NCBI GenBank assembly: GCA_027972325.1
Contig: JAPMOS010000005.1
Coordinates: 186,001 to 250,000 of the forward strand
DNA length: 64,000 nt
Direction of reading: 5' to 3'
Source: Paratrimastix pyriformis
Taxonomy: Eukaryota; Preaxostyla; Paratrimastigidae
Shown here: positions 41,592-57,783 of the stretch, piece after piece
Numbering within the stretch: position 1 is the first letter of the stretch
Layout of the letters: every line of letters begins with the position of its first letter
Translations under genes and position numbers: made by a program
The notes under the pieces: model-generated
Databases searched by the model: none
What the model saw: only the letters and a program-made list of their open reading frames with translations
Told to the model about the DNA's origin: nothing

Positions 41592-43910
41592 TCACACCTT
41601 GGACTCGGCCGCCGGGGGCGGGGGGATCGCCGCGGGCTGCTTGGCGGCCGGGGCGGCGGCCTTCTTGGCGGCCCGCCGGCGGAGCAGCATCAGCCCCACG
41701 ACCGCGGCCGCCACCAGGGCAACGGCACCCACCGAGCCGCCCGCCGCGATGGCAAGGGTCGTCCCCGTGCTGACCACGGCCGGGTCCACGGGCACTGCAG
41801 AGTGGATGGGAGGGTGGGGAAGGGGAATGTGGGAGGAGCTGGGACTTGAAGGGGGCGGGGGGAGGGAGGAGGGGGTGAGGGACGGACCGCTGATGCCGGT
41901 GATGGGCAGGATGGCCGCCATGGCGGCCTTGGGGGCGGGCACCAGGTCGCCCGCATCCTCGGCGCTGTTGGCGCCGGCCCGCATCAGGAAGCGCACCTCG
42001 GACACGTGGCCCGGGACGAAGTTGCCGAACTCCGCATCGAACTCTGCCCCAGGTGGCGGTGGGGTGGGTTGGCACAAGGTGAGGTGGGCGAGTGTACGGC
42101 GGCAGAGCGAGGAAGGTGCGGGCAAGCAGGGTAGGCCAGAGCCGCGGGGCGGGCGGCGGCTGGCGGCTGGCGGCTGGGGAGAGGGCGGACCGAGCTCGGT
42201 GATCAGGTTGACATTCATGTCCACCCCGAGGGCGAAGTGGAAGGCCAGGATGTCCAGGTGGAAGGTGACGTTCCACACCATGGAACCCGTCCGGGTGACC
42301 TCCAGGTGCAGCTCAGGGATGGCCCCCCAGAAGGCCGGCGCGTTGTTGACCACGAGGACTTGGCTCTCCTCCTCGGGGCACGTCTCGCCAGCCTGTGAGG
42401 AAGTGGGGGGCGGGGCGGGTGGCGGTTGGTGAGCGAGGCTAACAACGGCGACGAGAGTGCGTGAGAACGCGATGACGCTGACTGGATGATGAGGCGAGCG
42501 GATCGGAGGGCGGCAGTGGCGGCAGTGGGGCGCACGTCAGAGAGGCGGGACGGACGTGGGGCAGGGTGCACACCCGCATGCGGAGCATGTCGGCGTTGGC
42601 CAGGGGCACGTCGGCGTACAGCTCGCCCATGACGGTGCAGTGACGGCCCCATGCAAGGGCCGTGCCGCCGTCCATCTCGACCCACAGCTCGCCCGTGACG
42701 GTGATGTTGATGACGGTCGCCTGGCAGTTGCCCGGGATGATCTCGTAGTCGGCGAAGTAGTCGCCCTCGGTGCCGCTGGGGCAGTGCTCAGCCTCGCGGC
42801 ACGTCACGTGGGACCCGATCCGGTAGATGCCCCCCAGCAGGCAGGTCGTCCGCTGGTTCCGGATGCGCATGTAGTAGGCCCGCTCGCAGAAGCTGTGTGG
42901 CGGATGGGGGTGAATGAAGCGGGTGAGGGCGGCGCGCGAGGAAGATGGTCGTACACGGGATGGCGCGGTGGGCGGGAGGGTGCGCGGGTGCGGGTGCGTG
43001 TAGCGGCGGCGGCGGCAGGTGGGGGCGGACCGGGTCGGGTCGGCGCAGTTGTCGTCGGCCGGCTCGGGGATCAGGTCGATGTCACCCAGGGGCAGCGGGG
43101 CCGACATCAGGAAGGGCAGGCCCTGCTCGTAGGGGAAGTTGGTCCAGATGGAGAAGTGCAGGATGTACTCCAAGTCGACATGCGAGTAGTACGAGACGCC
43201 CTTCTCGAAGCCCGTGTAGTTGACCACGTGCATCACGTCGACCGTGGTCGAGGCGTCCACGCTGATGGTCTGCTCGATCAGGATCTCCATCGACTGGTAC
43301 CGGCGCCCGTAGACCGGATCACCGTTCGGGTCGATGCCCGTCAGCACCGTCGACAGGACGTGCAGCGGCACGTGCCAGAGCATCTTGTCGTCGATGACCT
43401 CGGTGATGACCGAGGGGCACGCGGCGATGGTCGCGAGGAGCTCCCGGAAGGACATCTCCACATCGCAGGGCATCGCCGGGTCGGGGACGACGACCGTAGG
43501 CACCGGCAGGCAGGCCGGGTCGGCCACCAGCGGAGGGGGGCCCGCCGCAATGACGAACTCGCTCAAGCCGAAACCGTCCACCTTGACGACCAGCTCGTCC
43601 CCGTCGACCAGGGCCTCGCTGAACGTGGCCGCGTGGAAGGACGCGGCCGGGCAGTCAAGGGCCGATGCAACGGCCCAGAGAATCGACACCAGGAAATAAA
43701 TGGTTGTTGCCTTCATAAGGCGGCGATCGTAAACAATCGGTAGTTGGGGAAGAAGAAGATAAAATTGAGTTGCAGTGGGAAACGGCGCTGTTTTCTGAAT
43801 TTCATTTCATGGGGTTCTTGCCACTGCCAAAATTTCGTAAATTTGAAGATTGAGCAGCGCCCCACCGGCATGAATTTTCAGTGCCGAATCGCCCCACATC
43901 CAGAAAATCC
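40898..43910. repeat. Segmental duplication, copy 2
   Basis: Direct-orientation copy of 20985-23745. It starts with the last ~15 coding bases of the SAM-domain gene, whose TGA is changed to CGA here, and carries the full membrane-protein gene plus about 190 bp upstream. It is about 250 bp longer than copy 1, mainly through growth of a cagacaca microsatellite. The rest of the SAM gene is absent, so this is the derived copy. Confidence 0.85.
41592..43716 (-). CDS. Type I membrane protein, unknown family, copy 2
   Basis: Five exons on the minus strand (43031-43716, 42556-42892, 42191-42392, 41888-42043, 41592-41794) give 527 residues, with every exon the same length as in copy 1 at 21546-23548. 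By eye about 20-25 residues differ, for example DGFGLSEF for DGFSLSEF, KGVSYYSH for KGDSYYSH, and SAPLPLGDIDL for SAPVDPSLIDL. Signal peptide, sequons, single membrane helix and the ESKV end are all kept. Introns differ in sequence and length except at their splice sites. Intact reading frame and equal exon lengths suggest that both copies are functional. Confidence 0.85.
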
Positions 43911-44643
43911 ACCGCCACACCACCCCATATCGGCATATCGGCATCATCTCTCAGTCGCCTGTATTCTGGATGATTTGCCACTGATCGCCCCGGGTGTTCG
44001 GGGCGTTCCACCTCAACATGGCAGGCAGAAGGCGCCCTTCAACAGCGATGCGGCTCTTTCAGGGAGCCCTCAAACAGGATACGGCCCGTCGACTGCCCAC
44101 ATGGGGTCCAGCCCCGTCCCCAGCCTGGCCCAGCCACGTGGCTGGGGGAAATCGGGCGGCATCTCTTCCAACTGGCCATTACCACATTGCAAAATCCCTC
44201 CGACCAAGCCGACGGCCAGGACACAATTGACGCGGCCACTCCCAATCATCATCGGTCGTTGAATGTCGCACAGCGAGGGGCGCAGCACGAAAACAACAAC
44301 AATTGCAAAAAAAAAAAAAAAAAAAAAAAAATACAACGCAAATCACAAAAACAACAACATGGGAAAAACCGGGTTTTAAAAAAAGAGGGATTTCGAGGGG
44401 GCTTGCACCACCAGCCCCCCCCCGAAAAAACGTGAATAAAGACGGTGGAAACATGAATAAAGATGGTGTGCATCGTCAAGAGGCGGCCGGCGAACCCGGC
44501 GGCGAGAAGGACCCGCCGCCGCTCCATGAAGGAGGAAGGAGGTCGGTTGGGGTTGAAGTAAGGGCATATAAATTGGTGGTCCAGCAACACGGTGGGTATG
44601 GCGTGGCTGGTACCTTGGGGTGCTATTGCCTGAGCGGGCTGGC
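43717..44643. other. Gap between membrane-protein copy 2 and CUB-like surface protein
   Basis: About 930 bp. The first ~190 bp is the conserved upstream flank of the duplicated gene; the rest is unique and includes a 27-base A-run near 44306-44332. It should hold the promoter of copy 2 and the 3' flank of the minus-strand surface gene ending at 44644. No gene seen. Confidence 0.6.
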
Positions 44644-49357
<4,714 letters not shown>

Positions 49358-49858
49358 GGGGGAAAAGAGTGGAGGGAACCGACGGGACCAGAAATTCAAA
49401 CGGGCCGAAAGTCGGTCAGTCGCGTGCGAATGCAGCCTCGTGAGGCTAACTCAGGGGATAGAATAATGACTACAAAAGGTCCTTTCAAATGCTTTGAAGC
49501 AACGAGAAAATCACAGTCGAGATTCACAAAATGTGCCTTATTCTCCTCACTTCCCCCCAACCCATCATCTTTTGTGAGCAATCGCGCCCTGGGGACACCA
49601 AAACCACATGACCCTCGGCCTGACAGTTCGGCCTCGGGCCTGACAGTTCGTTTCCAATGGCCATCCTCAGGCCGAACATCCTCTTCATGCCTACAAATCA
49701 GCTCCGCCAATCGATCCAACCCGACAGAATATCCATCTCCAAGTTTCTCGGGCAACCGTCATACGTCACATCATCGTCAACTTGACGTCACGTTTGACCG
49801 AATGAATATTGCACCGGGGAAAGTCCACTGTCTTCGTTGGGGCACCACAGCGTCGCCT
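49358..49858. promoter_or_regulatory. Divergent promoter region of the two surface paralogs
   Basis: The two genes start 500 bp apart in opposite directions, each with ATGCG(A/G)TT(T/C) opening a signal peptide. The gap is AT-richer than the genes. It contains a direct repeat, cctgacagttcg twice at 49619-49651, but no core promoter motif I can name. Confidence 0.5.
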
Positions 49859-52810
49859 ATGCGATTCTGGGTGTCCTTCTTCTTGCCGGCTCTTGCCCTC
49901 GGCATTTATTGTGGATGTTTGACTGAGCGTTCAGCGGGAATTGATTCAGAAGAGTGCTGCAACACAGATGGTTTCTGCACCTGGAATGTTGTTCCGCCTC
50001 TGGGCCTTAACGAAGCCATATTCTACGAGGTGAAATCAGTTTCCGTCTGTACTGAACATATAATTATTTGCAAGTCTCATTGCCGAACGATACATTTGCA
50101 GGAAGAAGGTGCAGCAGCACTCGTTTTCTCCAATTTGGAAGACCACCGCGTCTTCCAACGACTGGACAGCTTTAATATGACCATGCGAGGGTCCACAGAA
50201 TTCAGGGGACTCCAGTTAGCGTTCACTCACGACCAAAACAACAACGCGCAGTTCTTCTTTTCGTACCACGTGGGAAAGACGCCCCTTCATGGTCTTCGGT
50301 CCTTGTTCGATGTACCTGATTTCCCCCCCCCAGTGGCAATCCCCAAGGAACCATCGACCCTCAGTGTGACCGTGAGCCTGGATTTGTACGGGGTGAATTC
50401 CACGTCCGGATCCCTCCGTCGTCCCGCCACCATTTTTCACTTCCCATTGCTGCCACATCAGGGACCTGCCCTTGGCGGGCACTTTGCACATCCACACGGC
50501 CCTGCCCGCGGCGTTGGGCCCCAACTCCTCGGTCCTGCTCGAGCTGATCGACATGGACACGGGGGCCCGGGCCGCCCTCATCACCCCGGCCACCAACGCC
50601 ACCGGTCTGTACCACCCACCTCCATGATGTTCACCCGACACGCGTCCCACAGGGGGCGAGGGCTTTCTGTGGCAGGCCAACGAGCCCAACGTGACGGTGG
50701 GCCAGCGGGTGGCCGTCCGGGCGACGGCCCTTGCCGACACGTCTCTGGTTGGCCTCTCCGCCACCCTCACCGTGCGCGGTCCGCATGCCGCCGGGTGTTC
50801 GGCGGAGTCACGGGTTCGATCCCTGTCTCCCGCGGATTATTTATTTGCTGTTTGTGTTTTTTTTTTCCCCCTCGCCCAGCCGGCGTGCTGCTGTTTCCCT
50901 CGCGGCTGACCACCTGGGCCGCGGGCGTGGGGAACGTCATCTGGGCGGGGCTGCCCCCGGCCCACTACCCGTCCCTGTCGGTGGACTTGGTCCAGCCGGC
51001 CCGGGGCGCCCGCCACCGCCTGGCGGAGAACGCGACCACCCCCGGACCCAGCCCGGACGGATACTCGGGTCCGTTTCTCATCTTCCCTGCGGCCCCCGCC
51101 CCCCCACAGGTGCGCGTTGTTTGATGATTCTGCGGGAACTCGCGCATCTTGTTCCCTCCTCCCCCTCCCCTCCCTCCTCCCCCCCTCCCCCGGGCGCCCA
51201 CCACCATGAAATGAGGATCAGCTCAGCTGGCCGTCTCTCTGGCTCATCTGGGAAATCCGAGGCCACGAAGAGACCGACCCGGACACGGGATGGGGGGGAT
51301 GGGGGGGATGGGGGGATGGGGAAGGGCAGCGTCCCGACGTCATCATCACCGCTCTCTGGGATTCCACACATCTCATCCGCCTCTCCCCCGGCTCGCCCAG
51401 TGCTGGACGTGGCGCTGCCCTGCATGCTGGGTGAGACCTGGGAGCTCGTCATGGAGGCCGCCTCGGCCCAGCCGGGCGAGCCGGCCATCATCATGCGCAG
51501 CAGCCCGTTCTACATCGCCCGTCCGCTCCGCCTCTGCCCCTGCCCCTGCCCGTCACCCTGAGCGCCCCGCTTGGCACTCCCCGGCCCCGCTGTCGCCCTG
51601 GCCCCTGCCCTGCCAGCCTCCCCCTGCCACAGTTTTTGTGGGGTCCCAGGAAGGAGATGCACACATGCGGACAGCAACCAAACGGCCAGGGCGCTGATTC
51701 CGCTCCTCGACTCCCCATCCTCCCCAGGCGGCTTCTACAGTTACTCGACGGCCCCCGAGGTGGCCGGCCAGCCGATTGGGCTGCGGTGGCGCTGCGAGGG
51801 GCTGCCCGAGGGGGCGGCCACGGTGGAGCTGCTGCTGAACGGCAGCCGGATGGCCGCCTTGGAGGACTTGCCCCTCGACCCGCGTCCGTAGCACGCGACG
51901 TGAATGTGCGGGCACAAGGACCCGAATGTGGAGATGAGGCTGATTGGAGAGCGATTGGATGATAAGTTGATGGCGATGACGATGACGGTGACGGTGACGG
52001 TGACGGTGACAGTGACGATGACGATGAGCGATGACGGTGAGCGATGATTGGATGATGATTGGATGATGCTGGTGCTGGTGATGATGCTGGTGATGGTGAT
52101 GGTGATGGTGATGGTGATGGTGATGGTGATGGTGATGGTGATGGTGATGGTGATGATGCGTGGGCCATCTGTCTGGTGCTGTTTGTCTGTGCTCTCTGAC
52201 TGTGCGCTGCGCTCGTCCTCATGGCCTTCGTCGTGCCGTGTTGGGTGTCTGGGGGCGCCCCTGCACTGCCTTAGCGAACGCCTCGATGCCGACCGCCCAG
52301 GCCTGGCCCACGGGGTACTACCAGCTCCGCTACAGCACAACCGCCTTCGGGGCACGGGACGAGTGGGAGGGCGATTGGGTCACCATCCGCAACGGTCCCT
52401 CACCGTCCTTCCCTTCGCCGCTGCCAATCGTCACCAATCATTCGTCATCACCACAATCATCACCACCCAATCATCATCACCCAATCATCATCACCCAATC
52501 ATCATCACCCAATCATCATCACCCAATCATCATCACCCAATCATCATCACCCAATCATCACCCAATCATCCAATCACCATCCAATCATCATCATCACTCA
52601 ATCATCTTAACCACCACCACCGCCATCATCCACTCGTCATCATCCGTCATCCGTCATCCGTCCTCCATCCTCCAACCATCCATCATCCAATCATCTCACG
52701 ATCACCATCAGATCATCCTCACCACCACCATCATGGGTGAGCATCTTCTTTCGGCCGTCCGAATCTGCGTGGTATCGCCCGCCCCCCACCACTTCCACTT
52801 GACTCTGCTG

Positions 52811-52841
<31 letters not shown>

Positions 52842-55092
52842 AGAGGTGGACGCGTTCTGCTACCCGCGGGCCACGGCCCCCGTTCGGGACTCGCTGGGCG
52901 CCATGTCCGCTGAGATGGGGCCCTTCGGGTCGCCCTGCCCATGGCGCTTCGATGTGCGCAACCCGCTGCGGCTGAACCCCTACGTCAGCATCAAGTTCAC
53001 CGTCAGGTCCGCCCGCGCCTGGCGCCCAGTGGGTCGCCTCGGAGCTGACTGACCATTCCCCCTGGGTGGCCTGTCTGTTCTGTCTGTTCTGTCTGTCTGC
53101 CTGTCTGCCTGTCTGCCTGGCTGTGCTGGCTGTGCTGGCTGTGCTGGCTGTGCTGGCTGTGCTGGCTGTGCTGGCTGTGCTGGCTGTGCTGGCTGGCTGT
53201 GTGTGCAGCGTGTATCCGATCACCCCTGGGTCGTTGCGCATCTACGATGGGCCCACGAACGCGAGCGCACTGCTCTACTCCACGCCCGCCACCCCTCCCG
53301 TTGCCTCCACCACCCCAGGTCTGGCAGCTCCCCCCCACCATCCTCCGAGTGCATGTGGTTGGAAAGGATGGAAGGATGGGGAGGATGGAAAGGAGATGGA
53401 AAGGATGGAAAGGGGTGTGTGGAATCTGTGTGTGGAATCTGTGTGTGGCATCTGTGTGTGGCATCTGTGTGTGGCATCTGTGTGTGGCATCTGTGTGTGG
53501 CATCTGTGTGTGGCATCTGTGTGTGGAATCTGTGTGTGGCATCTGTGTGTGGCATCTGTGTGTGGCATCTGTGTGTGGCATCTGTGTGTGGCATCTGTGT
53601 GTGGCATCTGTGTGTGGCATCTGTGTGTGGCATCTGTGTGTGGCATCTGTGTGTGGCATCTGTGTGTGGCATCATCGTGTGTGGCATCTGTGTGTGGCAT
53701 CTGTGTGTGGCATCTGTGTGTGGAATCTGTGTGTGTGGCATCTGTGTGTGGCATCTGTGTGTGGCATCTGTGTGTGGCATCTGTGTGTGTGTGACATCTG
53801 TGTGTGTGACATCTGTGTGTGTGGCATCTGTGTGTGTGGCATCTGTGTGTGACATACGTGTCCGGGGCGCAGGTCTATTTCACCTCGCCTCCCTCTCCCC
53901 TCCTTCCCCCGGGGTGCAGGCGTCTATTTAACCTCGACGCCCGATGCCCTGATGATCTTTGCCCCCGCATGCAGCCAGGACCTCCTCGAGGCCACGTACA
54001 CCGCCCTCACAGGTCTGCACATGTTGATCAGGCGAGGGCGATGATTGATGATGATGATGGGGTGATGATGATGGGGTGATGATGATTGGGATGATGATGA
54101 TGCTGGTGGTGGTGGCGGTGACGATGATGATGATGATGATGATGGATGATATGATGGATTGATGATGATTGGATGGTTGGATCATGATGTGGATGATGAT
54201 GGTGATGATGGCTGGATGATGGTGATGATGGCTGGATGATGGCTGGATGATGGCTGGATGATGGCTGGATGATGGCTGGATGATGGCTGGATGATGGCTG
54301 GATGATGGTGATGATGGCTGGATGATGGCTGGATGATGGCTGGATGATGATGGGGAGCCCAGTTCGCCCTCCCTCACGCTTCTCTGCCGTCTGGGGCCGG
54401 GTCTTGCGAGCGCAGCCTCCGAGCATCCCGGGCCGAACCTGTGGTGGCTCTGGCTCCTGGTGGCGGGCCTGCTGTGCGGGTGCGCCATCCTGGGCACCGT
54501 CAGCGCGGTGCACCTGCTCAAGGCACACAGGCTCAGGGTCTGCGCCCGCTCTCGCTCTCGCTCAATGCGGATGATGGTCGGATGATGGCCGGATTTTTGA
54601 ACGAGGATGGGGGGGTCAAGTGTGATGGTGATGAAGCTGGTGATGATGATGATGATGGTGGTGATGGTGATGGTGGTGATGGTGGCGATGGTGGTGATGG
54701 CGGTGATGGTGATGATGATGCAGAAACCGAGGGGAATAGCCAATCCATCAATGAGACGCATTCGCCAAGGGGGGAGCGGGATAGCCATCGCCATAACCGC
54801 CCACCAATGAGGTGCATGGAATAGCCACCCCGCCGATCGTCAGAGCCCCATGGTGATGATGCCGACTTTCTTCTCGTCCCAAAACGGGCGTGCTGCCCTT
54901 TGCATTCCTTTGGGGTGGGCGGGCTGATGGGGCGCGCAGCACCTGCGGGCTGCCAAGGCGGCCGCCCGGCGTGAGGCCCGCGAGCGTGAGCCGCTGCTGC
55001 CCCCGCCCAGTATCTCGCCCCCCGTGTCACCCGCGCCCTGCGGCGGCCTGCCCCCGGTGGCGGAGGTCGAGGAAGGGACCACGCCCGTATAA
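49859..55092 (+). CDS. CUB/Ig-like type I surface protein, paralog B
   Basis: Fourteen exons (49859-50029, 50102-50291, 50334-50403, 50462-50604, 50653-50778, 50880-51068, 51401-51520, 51728-51883, 52275-52394, 52844-53006, 53209-53318, 53920-54012, 54416-54537, 54940-55092) give 641 residues. Signal peptide MRFWVSFFLPALALG; a Cys-rich head (EECCNTDGFCTWN, ALVFSNLED); Ig-like repeats (STDLPLAGTLHIHTALPAAL, GFLWQANEPNVTVGQRVAV, QLRYSTTAFGARDEW); a CUB-like unit (PGSLRIYDGPTNASALLY, TPDALMIFAPACSQDL); and a helix (NLWWLWLLVAGLLCGCAI) with a basic tail. Its domain order and several motifs match paralog A on the opposite strand, so the pair arose by inverted duplication. Introns 8-12 are bloated by GAT, ATC and TGTGTGGCATC repeats. 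Likely a cell-surface receptor or coat protein; ligand unknown. Confidence 0.8.
51964..52570 (+). repeat. GATGGT/GACGGT arrays and an atcatcaccca array in paralog B introns
   Basis: A ggtgat/ggtgac hexamer array at 51975-52155 lies in the intron after exon 8. A run of about ten atcatcaccca undecamers at 52440-52570 lies in the intron after exon 9. They have opposite strand sense although they are in the same gene. Confidence 0.85.
53075..53862 (+). repeat. ggctgtgct and tgtgtggcatc minisatellites in paralog B introns
   Basis: Ten or so ctgtgctgg nonamers at 53120-53195, before exon 11. Then about 38 copies of an 11-13 bp tgtgtggcatc unit at 53412-53862, with variants ggaatc and gacatc in ordered blocks, in the intron after exon 11. 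Confidence 0.9.
54050..54350 (+). repeat. gatgatgatg and gctggatgatg arrays in a paralog B intron
   Basis: Irregular gat triplets to about 54200, then about twelve gctggatgatg undecamers to 54345, in the intron just before the transmembrane exon. Confidence 0.85.
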
Positions 55093-55383
55093 AAACCCCT
55101 GCTGGCCCCGTGATTTTTTTGCGAAATTGTACAGCAAACGTGGCGGGCATGCACAACAACCAACAGACGGGTGTTGGTCCCCCCCGATCCCCCCATTTGG
55201 TGGTGAGGGGATGCGTGGGATTCTCTGGCTGGAATTCTCCCCCCCCCCCCCCGGCGCTGTTCTGAGAAGACCAGACAACAGCGCGTGCGGTGCGGTGGGC
55301 GATATATGACAGAGGAGCGGGAGTGTGGGGAGAGGAGAGGGACGAGAGGGGATGCTGACGGGAAGGGGAAGCGAACTCGGTGC

Positions 55384-57506
55384 TTACGGCCGAGGGCCAC
55401 CGAAGCCGCCTAACGAGACCCCCCCGACACAGACAACAGGGGGAAACGAGTCGTCAGTCAGCCCCCCATAACGCCGCCCCCCACTCGCAGCCCCAGGCAG
55501 CCCAGCCAAAGGAGGAAAAGCAGGGGGGGATGCAGACCAGGTGGCATGAACCCGCCGGGTGGAGGAGGCGGGGGGTGGAACCCACCCATGGGGGGCATCC
55601 ACCCGCCCGGCCCGCCGAAGCCGCCCGGAGGGGCACCGGGGAAGCCGCCAGGGGCGGGGCCGCCGAAGCCGCCGAAGCCGGGCGGGGGCGGCGGGGCGCC
55701 GCCGAAGCCACCGGGGGCAGGAGCGCCGCCGAAGCCGCCAAAGGCGGGCGGGGCGGCGGCCGGGGGTGGCGGGGCGGGGGCGGTGCCCGTACGTGGGCGG
55801 ACGTCGGCCTCGAGGACGGGCCGGATGTAGATTGTGTCTGGCGGGTGGCTGTGCGAGGCAAGGGGGAGGCAGGGGGAGGGGAAGCAGAAGAACAAAGGAG
55901 GGGCCGGTGAGCAACGGGGTGTTGTCTTGTGTCGTGTCGTGTCAGAGTGTTGTGGAGGGCTGAGCAGACTCCATGTCGCCCTGCTCGAAGGTGTACGAGG
56001 AGGCGATCGCCAGCAGAGAGCCGTCGTTGCTGAAGGCGCACGAGCTGATGCTGCAAGGGGGGCGAGTGCCAGAGGACAACCGACGGCGGCGGGTGGGGGC
56101 GTGGTGAGAACGACATCATCGGGGTGGGGGGATGGGGGATGGAGATGACCGAAGGGGGGGCGCGCGGACCTGGTGGGAAACCGCTGGAACTGGCAGAGGC
56201 GCTTCTTGTTGACGGGGTCCCAGATGTTCACCACCGCGTCGCAACCGCCCGTGGCGAAGGTGCCGTACCTTGATAAGGAAAGGGGAGTTGGGATGGGGTT
56301 GGGGTTGGGTGGGGTGGGGGTGGCGCGGACTGGGGATGGAAGGCCAGCGCGTTGACGGGGTACACGTGGTCGACGCCATCCTGGTTGACGCGGTGACACT
56401 TGAAGGCGTACTTGCGGGCCTGCGAGGCCGGGCTGGGGTCGAAGAACTCGATGGCCACGCGGCCCTCGATGCTGCTCAGGGCGTACCCTGGGGGAGGGGG
56501 GGAGGGGGGGAGGGAGGAGGGGAGACGGGAATGAGCGGGGAGGGAGACAGAAGGGAGGCCCGTATATTTTGACCGGATTCCGCGGGGTGGTTCTGGAGCA
56601 CCTCCCACATGGGGGGCGTGGGGCGTGGTAGGGCGTGTGGGCATCCAGACCGGTGCCGTCGGGGAAGGCCTTGATGGCGCGGGTCTGATACTTCAGGGAG
56701 GACTCGCGGGACTGCTCGGGCTCGGACTGCCACAACGAACCAGAGGAATCGTTCGATGCGCGGGATGAGGAGGACAGACCATTTGACGGAGGTCATAAAT
56801 CAAAATATGCCGGCCGGCAGTGCCCACGACCACGCGATCGCCCGAGATCGTCATGGTAAAAACTTTCTCGGGGAGGTCATGTTTGCTGACAGCCCCCTTT
56901 GCCCGGTAGTCCCAAATTTTAAGGGAGCGGTCCCAAGAACCCGAAACAACAATGCCTGAGGTCGCAATCAGATCGAGCACCGCGTGTGCCAACGAGTGTC
57001 CGAGTCACAAACCATGCACAGACACGAAGATGTATGAGTATCCGAGCCCAAGAAGAGGATGGGTGACACAGACCCCGAGCCTCGTTGAACTCCACCGAAC
57101 GAACGGCCTTATCGTGCGAACCCAGAATGGATTCCTGCCCAGAGGTGAACTCATACCTGATCCCGGAATGTGTATGGAGAGGACTACAAGAAAACACAGA
57201 CATTTTCACAGTCTTATCCACACTGCCCGAAAAAGCCATAGTGTCATCCCCAAAACAGCAGTCCAGGACACCAGCCTTGTGATAATACCTCGATTTCAGA
57301 GTGTTCGAAGCCACATCATAGAGCCGGACACCCTAGCGAGGGGTGATAACGGGAAATACACGGAAAAAGAACGAAGGGTTGGCCGAAAAAATACAAAAAA
57401 TGCGGACTGAATCCCATGAAGAAACCAGAAGCAAATTCTGGGTCTTTGCAAATCTGACGGTTGTAATACCGTCGGCAGGAGGGTGCGCAAGTTGGAATTG
57501 CGACAT
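55384..57506 (-). CDS. BUB3: Mitotic checkpoint WD40 protein BUB3 with Gly/Pro/Phe-rich tail
   Basis: Seven-bladed WD40 propeller that binds BUB1 and MAD3/BUBR1 at kinetochores. Ten minus-strand exons (57408-57506, 57198-57332, 57074-57134, 56780-56955, 56651-56726, 56331-56487, 56170-56268, 55970-56050, 55538-55848, 55384-55409) give 406 residues. Matches along the family are [117 protein letters not shown] and [31 protein letters not shown] and the KYAFKCHR spacing favour BUB3 over the related RAE1. After the propeller there is an unusual tail of about 100 residues rich in GGFGG, PPPP and PGGF. It is joined in frame to the propeller and reaches a 26 bp last exon ending GGPRP. Confidence 0.92.
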
Positions 57507-57783
57507 CCTTGTCCCAAAGGTCCAATCCACTATTTCCAATGCACCGGCCACGGTTGAACTTGCCGTCCTTTCAGCAGCAACGGACTGCCGTTGAAGGCCT
57601 GCGCACTTTGGGTGTGTGCCCAAGGTGTATGCTCTTGATCTTGAACCACCGAGAGAAAGGTGTCTATGAGAGCATTGAAGCCTCCACACGCTCCGTTTCG
57701 AACTTCCTTGAGCCGGCCCACCTTCCCCTAACTTACCCCCGTCTGGTTTCTCCCTTTGGCCAATTCTAAACTCGTCTACTGAC

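Noticed and set aside
50805-50856. tRNA-like B box (gggttcgatccc) in a surface-gene intron
   Set aside because: The T-stem has a mismatch, and no matching acceptor strand, anticodon arm or A box lies at tRNA spacing upstream.
55384-57506. Assigning the WD40 gene to RAE1/GLE2 because of the FG-rich tail
   Set aside because: The propeller motifs [13 protein letters not shown] and [13 protein letters not shown] match BUB3 rather than RAE1; the tail alone does not decide.
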